Source: Protea cynaroides (lineage: Eukaryota > Streptophyta > Magnoliopsida > Proteales > Proteaceae). Taken from it: 64,000 nucleotides of DNA. Each line of letters begins with the position of its first letter. Position 1 is the stretch's first letter. The stretch is from contig CM053266.1 of assembly GCA_028583415.1 (NCBI GenBank), forward strand, positions 32,855,758-32,919,757. Direction: 5' to 3'. The notes beneath the pieces were generated by a model that had not been told where the DNA came from, did not search any database, and worked only from the letters and a program-made list of their open reading frames with translations. Both the position numbers and the translations under genes were made by a program. Below are positions 12,301-21,841 of the stretch, piece by piece.

Positions 12301-14891
12301 GTACCTAGAAATTCAGATTTACAAATTGAATATGCAAGCGAGAAAATCTCTACCAATTTTACTGGCAGAAAGCAGGATATATTGTCTGATCTGGACCACA
12401 AGACCTGTGAGAAAATAGATGAGGGACTATTAGAACTAAAAAATGAGAAGCCAATTAGCGAAATGAGGTCCCAAGCTTCTGAATTAATAGCTACAGTTGC
12501 CGACAATATCAATCATCAGGTGGAAGGAGTAGTTTCTGAACTTCACAATGCCCTTTCCAAGATCCCAGATATCAGAGATAAGAATAAGACTGTATATGAC
12601 AGTGAAGAACTACCATCACTTGAACTGAGCTTAAAGAGGCTGAGAGGAGCTGGTGATGTTGGAACTGCCACTCATGATGAATTCAATGTTTTGAGACATT
12701 CAGACCTTTCAGCCTTCTCAAGGTCTGAATAAAACTTGTACACGTAATAATGTCTAAATTCCATATTGTAAGCAAGATATAGAACAGGCTGGGCTTTCAT
12801 ATATTTTGTATTGCTGTGCAGGTACAACACTGCCTCTACTGCAAATGAGGCTCCCACTGGGAACATAGGAAACTGCTCTCCTCTTGGTATTACTTCAGAA
12901 ACACTAAAGACAGAATCAGTGGAGCATTTTCATTCAAATGGAACCAATCCAAATAATCAATCCAATGGATGTAGTAACAACAATGACTTGGGCTCCACAA
13001 CTAAAAATGCCTTCACCAAGCCAGCACTTTTCAATGACAAGTCTGTGTCCACATCTACAGCCAAATCTCTGCACACCTCTGCCTTTCAACTTGTGCAGAA
13101 TGGTCGTACATGCCCACCTCAGCAAGTTATAACCAGAAAGGCCAATGACGAACCAGCTGTCGTAGTGCAGACACAACCAAAAGGCTCAAATCAACAGATT
13201 CACGTCCAGCATCACCATTATCATTACCACCACTATCACCACCATCTGCAGCCACAGCAACCACCAGCAGATCATGACGATTGTTCATTGAAGAACATGG
13301 CAGAAGCTGCTCCACAGAACGGGTCATCCAATGTATATGATGGCCCTATGGAAGGGAACACTGGTAACTGCAGCCTGAATGGTAGCACCTCAGGCAGTAA
13401 CCGTGGGAGCAATGGGCAAAATGGCAGCAGCACTGCCATGAACACTGGAGGAATGAAAATGGAAAGCGACAATGGGATAGCTGGAAAAAGTGGAGCTGGT
13501 GGTGGAAGTGGGAGTAGGAGCGGAGTGGATCAAGACCAAATTGCACAAAGAGTGGCTGTCTTGACCAAGTTCCGTCAGAAGAGGAAAGAGAGATGCTTTG
13601 AAAAGAAGGTAACCACCCACTTTCAGTTGTTTTTGTGCTGTGTTTCTGCCCGGGATCAAATATAGCTGATAAAAACTCTCTATTTCTGTATAGTTACAGA
13701 AATGTCTGCTGCTCAATACTCCCGGCATGAAGACTCGTTTGAATAAGAAACAATAGTCTTCCATGCTGGGACAGCAAAACCCAACTAGTGGCCAGACTGT
13801 AGAGTCCACTCTCAAGGAAATATTTGCTTGCACATAAGAACAGTGGAAATAGATAAAGGAAAGGCTAGCAAAATAAGCTTGGGTCGCTCACAAGCACACT
13901 GGATTGGCTGGGATACAGTGGGTCACACACCCATAGAAGGCAGGTCGAAGCTGCTCAGGAGGGACAGTGTTATTGTTCTTACCACCAATAAATCAAGGTT
14001 CAAAATCTCGAAACTTGAGGGTGTCTTGGCGAGACACTGCACAAAAGCCGGAAGGCTTAATATGTGTGTTTCGACCCTAAAATGACCTTAAGGCTTTATA
14101 CTCTAGAGAAACCCTATTTTAGCATATATGTAAACACATTTAAACTATAAAATTATAAAACTAATCACACATTGTGACAAAATAATAGATTTAGAAATCA
14201 TAATTCCATACAAATACTTAAAGAGTCAAAGTCTCAAATAGTCAAATCCTCAAATACAATGATGCCCCTAGCCCCAATTCCCAAATCCCATCTCCCCATC
14301 ATTCCATCCCAATGTCTATTTCCACGTAGAGTGTCGTGGATGATCTAAATTATAAATTTGATGATCTCCGCTCTTGTACCAAGGTCCCTCGACAATCCCG
14401 TGGAAAGATTTGTCAAATATCCCAAGATAATGGAAGTTTTGAAGTTTAGATGCAAAAAAGAGGAGAGCAAATATGATAGTTTTGACCGAGTCTACATGTT
14501 TTGTAAGAAAAATGAACCAAACCTGGTCGATCATGGTGTGGCTCGTCTTGACCATGTGAAGAACACTTAGAAAACTGAGATCTCACTGAGATTTTAAACC
14601 GTGCAATAAATTGCCACCAACTATATTCAATAAGCCGACTCCTAAAGATTTATGGCTACCTGGATTAATGCCACGTGCAGTTGTTCCTAACTTCAGTGTC
14701 ACCCTAATTGAAGATTAAGTCTTTTATTTTTATTCATTATGAAAGAATTGGATGGAACTATCTTTGCTAGTTTTTTCTTACAGGTCCGCTACCAAAACAG
14801 GAAGAGACTGGCCGAGCAGCGATCTCGTGTTCGTGGACAATTCGTGCGACAGACAATGTCTGAACAGACCAGCTGCGATGCAGATTCCTGA
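1704..14891 (+). CDS. PRR7: PRR7/PRR37-type pseudo-response regulator (5' exons missing from window)
   Basis: Nuclear transcriptional repressor of the circadian clock; in known plants PRR7 acts on CCA1/LHY and affects flowering. Seven exons are visible: 1704-1865, 1982-2115, 2485-2646, 11993-12176, 12266-12722, 12822-13608, 14784-14891, giving 663 residues after a split first codon. Exons 1-2 hold the C-terminal two thirds of the pseudo-receiver: VLTEVVMPDLSGIG, with Glu where true receivers have the phospho-accepting Asp, then MMSSHDSMG and VKPIRKNELK. Exon 5 carries the EAR-like LELSL (12619-12633), a TOPLESS-binding type motif in PRRs. Exon 6 has a His-rich stretch and NGSSG-rich low-complexity sequence. 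Exons 6-7 encode the CCT domain (AVLTKFRQKRKERCFEKK, then VRYQNRKRLAEQRSRVRGQF). All phases agree. The 9.3-kb intron 2647-11992 is swollen by nested transposons. PRR3 is the alternative, but the linker resembles PRR7. Confidence 0.92.
3355..3517 (-). repeat. Truncated LTR of the defective element
   Basis: Matches the distal 163 bp of the LTR at 9299-9651, with about 20 substitutions or small indels counted by eye. It is followed by a polypurine-tract complement. The portion matching 9299-9488 is not recognisable here. Confidence 0.6.
3518..3533 (-). promoter_or_regulatory. Polypurine tract of the LTR element
   Basis: Minus strand CCAGCTTGAGGGGGAG directly precedes TGTTGAGATTC, the LTR start. 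This is the classic plant LTR element PPT used to prime plus-strand synthesis. Confidence 0.65.
3585..3900. repeat. AGC/AGT-rich triplet repeat and imperfect minisatellite
   Basis: Begins with mixed AGT/AGC/AAC triplets. It then carries about four imperfect units containing CAGTATAGGTCATTGC-like and AACCAAGTAGTAGTA-like blocks. It lies in the internal part of the defective LTR element. The apparent Tyr/Cys-rich open frames here are artefacts of the triplet repeat. Confidence 0.7.
4178..4192. repeat. LINE target-site duplication, left copy
   Basis: GGGTCATGGATTGTT, identical to 8359-8373. It adjoins the A-rich 3' tail of the LINE, as expected for target-primed reverse transcription. Confidence 0.85.
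4193..8358 (-). mobile_element. L1-type non-LTR retrotransposon (LINE), 5'-truncated, inactive
   Basis: Flanked by perfect 15-bp TSDs (GGGTCATGGATTGTT at 4178-4192 and 8359-8373). On the minus strand the order is: a Pro/Ser-rich ORF1 tail (from 8358), an apurinic-type endonuclease starting FFWNIRGLNSPPKQ (about 7985), VYASNHESHR and GDFNVV (7650-7530), and DHCPIILTIS (7300). Next come RT pieces DEILVVVKSIKAQKAPRPDG (about 6620), FKIDLHKAYNHVRWEYL (about 6210) and FADD (about 5890). A zinc-knuckle RT tail (CGLCWAAEEDVYHLFFECSF, about 4710) follows, then an A-rich tail (T5A repeats on plus, 4191-4212). Stops and frameshifts, including one just after FADD, break the ORF. It inserted into the older LTR element. 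Confidence 0.88.
8359..8373. repeat. LINE target-site duplication, right copy
   Basis: GGGTCATGGATTGTT, identical to 4178-4192. It marks the 5' truncation point of the LINE inside its ORF1. Confidence 0.85.
9299..9651 (-). repeat. LTR of the defective element (353 bp, complete copy)
   Basis: Runs from TGTAACACAA to CTCAACA, with PBS-like sequence just before it. It includes a GA microsatellite at about 9368-9398. Its inner 163 bp match 3355-3517. Confidence 0.6.
9652..11026. other. PRR7 intron sequence with C/A homopolymer junction and GA repeat
   Basis: Non-coding, AT-rich. Contains a run of 12 C followed by 23 A (10229-10263) and a GA microsatellite (about 10438-10464). Short open frames here do not resemble proteins. 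Confidence 0.6.
11035..11381. mobile_element. hAT-like MITE, family B copy 1 (347 bp)
   Basis: Terminal inverted repeats TATAGTTGTCGAGGCATCGC and the matching GGTGCCTTGTTGCCTCGACAACTATG end. Flanked by near-identical 8-bp TSDs GTTTACGT (11027-11034) and GTTTACAT (11382-11389). The subterminal arms are rich in GCCTAGGCG-type palindromic words. A roughly 150-bp AT-rich core makes it longer than the copies at 21709 and 36956. It has no coding capacity. Confidence 0.75.
11525..11875 (-). mobile_element. RTE-type LINE 3' end fragment
   Basis: The minus-strand frame 11851-11603 reads CHGQVQRRPSNVPVRRSD, then EGATRGRGRPKMT, then ALNRADWRKWIHVADP. This is the conserved C-terminal tail of plant RTE-clade reverse transcriptase ORFs. 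It is followed by a TTG-rich tail (complement of ACAACAAACAACAA near 11540), as usual for RTE elements. Only the 3' end is present. Confidence 0.75.
13609..14783 (+). other. PRR7 intron that splits the CCT domain
   Basis: Starts GTAACC after KERCFEKK and ends TTACAG before VRYQNRKRL. Phase 0, 1175 bp, no coding sequence recognised. Confidence 0.85.
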
Positions 14892-17219
14892 GCCTAGCCT
14901 TGTGCCTGGTAGCGGTTGTGGCATTATACATGCGAATTTGCTAGTGTATCGGGGAAAGAATACTTAAAGAGTTTGTGCTAGGACTTCTGAGCTAAGGGGG
15001 AAGATTTTATAGTATAGTAAGTGCTTGGAGACCTAACCATTGAATGTGATTAACTCTTACGACACCTTGGTCTGTAATTTATGGCTGTGGACCTTTTTCA
15101 TTTTTTTTCTATCGAACATGTCTGTTTACTATTTAAATATACCTTTCAATAATCACACTTATTACCCACAGGTGCTTACTTGGAAGAGCAGAAATATATT
15201 CCTCCAACACAACATTTGAAAAAAACAAAACAATTACTTTTCAAGTTCATGATATCATTTATGGTGTTCTTATTACTATAAAGCATTGACCCCCCAAAGC
15301 CCAAAGTTTTTTCCGTATTGCACGTATGCTATATATTATTTGGCATGGGTATATGGGACCAATAGATGAATGCCACCTGCAGTATTCACAAAGTTCTCAA
15401 TCCCTTGGGTGATAGTGACTTCGTTGCAGGTCTCAAGGGATTAAAAATGGGTCTTTCTTGTTGAGACACTGGCGATTGGTGTCCGTCCGAGGATCGTGTA
15501 AAAACCCTAAACCCCCTTCTCTGTATTAAATAGCAAAATATCTATTCGAATATTGAGATTTTCATGATGATCTAATGAGACAATAACATTCTATGAAAAT
15601 AACTTTCCTTACAAAATAATTTTGGCCTTATGTGATGCAGGACTTAGAAGTCAAGCATTGCACACGTGCGGAATTTAATTAACTACCAGTCCACCACTGG
15701 CGTGGAAAATTGGTTCAGAACTTTTGGGACTCTGAAACTTTATCAAGACCCTCTTTTTGTCTATAGTCTCTGTCAAGTCTAAAATCTTATCTGATTGCAA
15801 TCTCTCTCTTTAGTGTCTATATTCCTAAATCTTATCCGGATTCCAATCTCTCATGAGTCATGATCAATGTTCAAAAACAATAGATTGATATTGATGAATC
15901 TCTAAACCTTAAATCCTAAACCCTAAATTCTGAACCCAAGACCTTAAACCCTAAATCCAACTTTTAACATGTATGAATCGATCAATGACACGAGATGGGA
16001 TTTAATTTCGTACCCAAGTCCTCAAAGCATGTCATATCATTTATTTAAAAAACCTTTCCCTAATCTTTACATTAACCCAACTTGCAAATTTATTATAAAA
16101 TATCACCTGATTGGTTGATTTGTATGTAGTTCAATAGATCCACGTGCCACCCACCACCCCCCCACCAATTGTTGCTCAGCCCCCAACTAACTTTCCAACT
16201 TCACCTAATCCTTGAATACACACACCATGACAATATTCCTCCTTACCTACCTTTTTTTTTTTTTTTAACATATGAACATTAACTTTAAGAAGTGTCACTG
16301 TTTCATTCTTTCTTTATTCATCCAAAATTATTATCATATGGAATCAATTTTATACTAATATTTTTTTTGGGGTAAAGACATTTTATCTAATCTAAATAAA
16401 TACAACCAAAATGAGTTCCCCTTTTTTTTAATCTACTGCATTACTACTTGAATAATCTTGAAATTATCTTCTCTCTCCACCGTTTTGGATTGAGACAAGG
16501 ATTCTTTCTCATACTCTCTCATTCAATCGCAAGATGACTAATATCAGTGATATGCAATGGATCCATCAGGGTTCAAGGGATAATAAATGGCATCAGAATT
16601 TCAATCTGAATCAGGATGAATCAACTTGAATTAACAAAAAAAAAAAAAAAAAAAAGAAACAGCTAGAGAGAAAAACCCTAGAAAAGGGTTTAGAGGACTA
16701 AAATCTAACTCCCTAGTGGTAATAATTTTTTAGGTTTTGGTAAGATAATAACAAATGCAGCTCAGCAGTTTACAACTTTTTCAATACAACATCTTTGGAC
16801 ATTGTCAATCCCATTAAAATATTAAAATAAAAAAGAAAAATAGAGAAATGAGGAATTTTTTTTAGGGTACTTTCAGAATGTTATGGATTTGAGACATCAA
16901 GATGAATTTATAGATTCAAATTAATTATCTTCTTCAAGTCAAAGTCGAAGAAATCCATCAATCGCCCTGAAACCATTATCCTTCATTTAGTTGCGAGTGA
17001 CTTAAAGAGAATGATGTAAAATCAAATCAATACTAAAATTGAAACTTTTGTAATCATTATTCCGACATGATTTTATGATTAAATGCAAAATATTCAATTC
17101 TCCATTGTTTTTAGATTTTACATAATTAAGATTCTCTCTCTTCCCTTAATATTTTCTCTTTCATCTTGATCTTGTGGGTCCGTATTGCAAATACCAAATT
17201 CACAAGCTGATTGGTGTGT
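14892..17219. other. PRR7 3' flank and AT-rich intergenic sequence
   Basis: The first 200-300 bp are probably PRR7 3' UTR, but I cannot place a poly(A) site. The rest is AT-rich spacer with a degenerate telomere-like block (CCCTAAA variants, 15900-15965) and homopolymer runs. No gene recognised. Confidence 0.5.
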
Positions 17220-17228
17220 ATGGAGAAC

Positions 17229-17388
17229 TGGATTGAAATCGTCTCTAGTCCATCCAGTTCGTTTAGCCGTGAATAGACGGACTAAAATCAAAAGACATGC
17301 CTACCAATACATTGAGGGACGTGTCTTGTGATTTCAGTCCGTTCGATCACGAATGAACGATTGAACGGACAAGAGACGATCTTTTTCC
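17229..17388. mobile_element. Mutator-like MITE, family A copy 1 (160 bp)
   Basis: Perfect 9-bp TSDs ATGGAGAAC at 17220-17228 and 17389-17397. The ends TGGATTGAAATCGTCTCT and AGAGACGATCTTTTTCC are inverted repeats, and the arms stay complementary almost to the centre (GTCC..TCGTT words). Non-coding. A 9-bp TSD suggests cross-mobilisation by a Mutator-like transposase. Related to the copy at 29261-29400. Confidence 0.78.
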
Positions 17389-17397
17389 ATGGAGAAC

Positions 17398-18795
17398 CAT
17401 GCCCAAAATAAAATAATCGATTTTTTTAACAGTTGTTGTGGGCTTCTTGCATTTGGACTTTTGAGCACGAGGAAGAAGACCGTTAGTTGGGTGAAAACTC
17501 TGAAGACAATTTTAGCCATTCTCTTTCTTAATTTCCTCTTCATTTTCGGGTTGATTTCAAATAAAGAACAGAACATCAATTCAAATTCTTTATTTTCTGC
17601 AATAATGGATCCCAAATACTAGTCGGATTATTTGAGAAAACACAAAAAGAAGAAAAAAAAAGTATTTACAAAAGAAAAGGAGTTAGTCTGCAACTTTTGT
17701 CACAAATTTTTTTCTAGTTTCTCTCTCTCTCTAGACGTCGCCAACCATTACTGTTGCTGAAGCTCAATTTCTCAAACTTTGGAAACAGAGGTGTGTATAC
17801 TATATACTTACGAATGTGTGTGCGTGTGTATATTGGGTGCCCTTCAAGCCATTCGTAGCCTTGCTCTGTTACTCATCTCTGCTACTGTTTTCTCTCGTAA
17901 AGAGATAAAAGTGATAAGCTTTTAAGGGCCCCTTTATTGATATTATTAGATACCGAATCTTACCATGTTCTTTATCTCTCTGTTTTGTGAAAAAAAAAAA
18001 AGGGGGAAACTTATGACTTCATCCTTACTTCATTGGCGTCTTCCCTTTTGACAGTGCATATCCCTTTTTTTTTCTTGTCCACTGATGATTTTTTATTCGT
18101 GTTTGGAAATGTAGAAGGCCCAGAAGTTGCAAAACGATTAGCAAATGTGTCTTCATTGAAATCAGACACGGACTGTGGTAGCCAGCTTGCTTACTGGTTA
18201 GTTTCTTCTTCTTCTCTCCTTCTCTTTTGCTTTACTCTCTTACTTTTTCGTGTTCGCTGCATCATAGAGAGAGATATTTCAGTGGTAGTTTCATCTCGAA
18301 GGTTGAACTTCCCAGTCAATTCTCCTTTTCCTCGATTTTAATTATTATCATTACTTGGAATTTGTTTACTCTTTTAAGTGGCAGTCAAACGGAATCTTTG
18401 GCGTCTCCATCTAGAATTTTATTATCATTATTATTGCAAAAAAAATGGCTAAATTTGGTTTAGTTCCTCTACTTTTTTGGGCTTTTGATGATAGGGATGG
18501 GGAATAAGGGGTTTTTACCTGCTACGTGGATTGCTGTACAATTCTGTATAATGTTGATTAACATTCATTGATTGGTGATAGTTGTTGTATGTGAACTGGA
18601 GCCTTATAATAGATAGATAATATTTTGGCAACAAGATATGCCACACTAGTGTTCTTAGGTTGGGCAACTAAAGTATAATGCAGCGGTGTTGCAGTAATAG
18701 CTGATTCCTTGATCCAGTGTTGTACCTTATTAAGGAAGAACATCCCAAAATCAAATTACTTCAATGAAATTGGGTGGCCAAGTTACTTCCATTTA
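17398..18795 (+). other. Possible promoter and 5' leader region for WRKY44
   Basis: Contains CT-rich 5'-UTR-like sequence (17715-17790) ending GAAACAGAG before a GTGTGT donor-like site, and a possible small exon at 18115-18209 between AATGTAG and GTTAGT. In Arabidopsis the WRKY44 leader is thought to be intron-bearing, but nothing here proves a link to the CDS 7 kb away. Local open frames do not resemble known proteins. Confidence 0.25.
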
Positions 18796-18888
18796 CCTTT
18801 TTTTTTCCCGATAGATAAGCCCCAAAGAGAGTTGAACTCATGACCTCTTTGAGCTGTTGGTCTTTACCAAATGAGCTATCCCCTTGAG
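18796..18888 (-). mobile_element. tRNA-derived SINE (93 bp)
   Basis: Perfect 14-bp TSDs GTTACTTCCATTTA at 18782-18795 and 18889-18902. The minus strand has an A-box-like TAGCTCATTTGG and a B-box-like AGTTCAACTCT, the internal RNA polymerase III promoter of tRNA genes. It ends in a short poly(A) tail next to the left TSD. It is too diverged and lacks a foldable acceptor stem, so it is not a working tRNA gene. The very short body is tRNA head plus tail only. Confidence 0.8.
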
Positions 18889-18902
18889 GTTACTTCCATT
18901 TA

Positions 18903-21708
18903 ATTCATCTTTCTCTGTTGGAGCAACCTAGGATGAAAGACTCAGAATTGAACGTTGAGTGAGCGAAATTCAAGTGTACAAGAGTATATTATTAGAACTT
19001 CTCTAACAAATTCCTAGTTACTTGACCTGAAAAAAGAAGAAAATGAGGATATAAAGAAGACTTTAGGTGCTTTTAGAGCATGTTGTAAGTTGAAAAAAGA
19101 GTCTGTGTTAGAGGTGAAGACCCCATCCCAAGAAATCATGCTATATATTTTAAATAGTCAAACTTGAACAGAAGCCACATAATTCCAGGCCTGAATAGCT
19201 TCGGTTACAAAAAGGGCTCATCTGCTAGTTAGATTGGTTGTTGGTTGTAAGCATCCTCATGAAAGTCCAAAGTGAAACGCTGTGAATGAAATGATCTTAA
19301 GTCCTAGTTACTCAGAGAAGGCTGGTCTATGAGAATTTTGGAAGCTCCACATTCCTCTCCTACAAAATTGACTAATGGGCAGCAGCCTGTACCCTTCCAT
19401 TCTTCCCGAAAAGATTTTGTTCATAAACTTTTAAAAGCTGAAGCGGACTCTTCCGACTTACTCATCTAATCATGAAAGATGAAAGCAAAACCCCAATTTC
19501 CCAAACAAAATGTCTAGCAAAAAAAGGGCACTAAAGGAACAAACGGCTTCCTGACACTCCAGCTCAGAAGCAAACTAGGAAAACTAGGCAAACATTAATT
19601 AGAACTGGCCTCTGTCCTTCAGTAATCAGGTGATCAAACGTAAGGAATTTGTAAATAGAATACTTTTATTAGATTTTTCATGACATTAAATGTTGAAATT
19701 AGTACTTATCATAAAAGCTGTAAGCCACTAAGTTGAAGTTCGTATCATCATTTCAGATGGATACCGGTATATTTGAAACCATGTATTGGATTTTGTGAAA
19801 TTGTAATCATTTCAGATGGATATTGGATTTTGTGAAATTGTCATGTCTCCGTTCCTGTGCAGGGGTCTGTTCTTGTACATGTTTCTGGCCATCGTAGAAC
19901 ATAACATTGCTTGCTACTAGTGAGATTCACTTGGGTTGAAGAGGTTTACTGAACATAACACTGTTTGTAATAATCCCACATCGATTAATTCTGGCCCTAG
20001 GATGATTTAATATACCAATGGGCCTCTTTGGATAATTCAACAATATTAATCAGGTTCAGATCCATTGGTAATTACCCGTCCATTAACTCCTTAAAATCCA
20101 GGATAAAGTTCTATGTGATTATCGAGAGGAACTTGTGAGAATTTGATTTTGTGACAACTAATGAATGAGTTGCAAAGTGTGAGAAGTTGATTGAAAACCA
20201 ATACCTTCTACTTCAGGAACAATAGAGAAGGAAGTATAAGCAAAAATGGAGGTGTTTGAATTTTGAAGTTGACCCAGAAAAAAGAAGTCTAAGTTTTAGA
20301 AGTTACTTGACTGGATATCACTCCATGACAAACTGAGTGCAATGAGTATTATTTAGGAGTTGTGAATATAGTTCATGTGTTTAAATTTGAAGTCAATCAA
20401 ATTTCTCTTCTTTGTTGTTGAACTTGTAGGACTATTCACAAATAAGTTTCAATGCAGTGGTCAATCGAATTTCTCTTACTTAGGTTTTGTCTGGACTCTT
20501 TGTCATTGAATTTTTAGGACTGTTCGCAAACAAGTCTCCAAGCTGTGGTCAAAAGTTGGACTTCTTGACACAAGCTTAAATGCTCAATATCTCTTTCGGT
20601 ACTAATTGAGTCAAGATTAGTAATTCTATAGTGTGGTTAGGCCTCTTTTTTTTTTTTTTAACCTTTTCTTTTTGTTTTTCAAATATTAGCTATTCTTTTC
20701 ATTTTTAAAAACAGAAATTTTATTAATATAAGAAAGAGAGGATACAAATACAAGAGGAGGCCGATCCATACTCAAGTTACGTACATGAAGATTGTTTTGG
20801 ATATGCAGTCTTTTGTTTCTTCATCAGGAAAACAAGAAACCAAAAAAGAAAAAACAGAGGCAAGTCCAAAGAGAAAAGAAAGGACAGAATATGAATAAAG
20901 GAGAGAGGATAGGGAGCTTTGGAAAAGATTTAGGACTATTGCAAATCATAACAACTCAACCAAGCCCTTCCCAATTTCAAAGCTCTGGTTCCAAAACAAG
21001 GCTTCTGATCCCTCTGAATGCTTGGGCTAGGGCAGCCATATGGCAGTCTTCCATTAAATCTTCCTTTCCGATTTATGCTCAAGTACTTTTTCCCTTTGAA
21101 TATGTTCTTGTTGCAAGGTTTCCATAGAGCCCGAAAAGTACCCACTACAGCTGAAAAGCCTGAATTATAGATGCCCATATACTCATAGTGAAGTAACAAT
21201 TTAAAATAAAAGTCCGGCAATTTCTTCAAACAAATCGCAAAGGGCACAAACAACTGACAGAAGCATCACCCTGTTGAAGGGACGGACTTGTGTTTGACAG
21301 GTTGGATTAACCATGTACTTGGGGTGGAAAATCCAACTCCTTTGGTCATAGGCTCTACTGAAAAATGATATAATATTAGAGGCCAGTGTACTTGTCTTTA
21401 TAGTGGGCAGATAGCATGAGTTTCGAAACTTAAAGAGTCTGAAAGATTGTGATTATTTGAAAAGTAAACCTGATGAAGATGGCAAGTTGCTAATATTGTC
21501 TCCATTGGGGCTGTTGAAAGGGCTGCAGGATTTATTTTTTCTGAAGCTTGCATGGAGAGAAGAATGAATCTGCCAGGAGCGAAGGAGGAAACTCACGGTA
21601 GAGATAGGAGATTTCAGGACATTTTTAGTCAGTACAGTCTCAGCATGAGGTCAGTTAGGGTATTCGGTTAATTCATACATAGAGTTTGGGTTGTTTTGAA
21701 CTTTTGAT
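18903..21708. other. Intergenic sequence, possible LINE 3' remnant
   Basis: AT-rich spacer without a recognised gene. A small direct repeat (TCATTTCAGATGGATA twice) occurs at 19752-19821. At about 20705-20760 a stretch resembling a reversed LINE 3' end (AAATTTTATTAATATAAG) occurs, but no RT motif supports it. Confidence 0.4.
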
Positions 21709-21841
21709 GATAGTTGTCAAGGCGCCAAGGCGAACCAAGGCATTGGAGGCCTGACGGGGCTCCTAGGCGACCAAGGCACCCGATTTTCGAAGGCTCCACA
21801 AGGGCACCTAGACGACACCTAGGCGATGCCTTGACAACTTG
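21709..21841. mobile_element. hAT-like MITE, family B copy 2 (about 133 bp)
   Basis: Ends GATAGTTGTCAAGGCGCC and GGCGATGCCTTGACAACTT are inverted repeats matching the copies at 11035 and 36956. The interior repeats CCTAGGCG-type words. No clear TSD survives (CTTTTGAT on the left, CAGAATGG on the right), so this copy is older or damaged. Confidence 0.65.

Noticed and set aside
18796..18888. Functional tRNA gene
   Set aside because: A- and B-box-like words are present, but the acceptor stem does not pair, a poly(A) tail follows and TSDs flank it, so it is a SINE.
20792..21253. Overlapping open frames on both strands
   Set aside because: No recognisable domain; nearby sequence hints at a LINE 3' remnant but lacks RT motifs, so I did not call an element.
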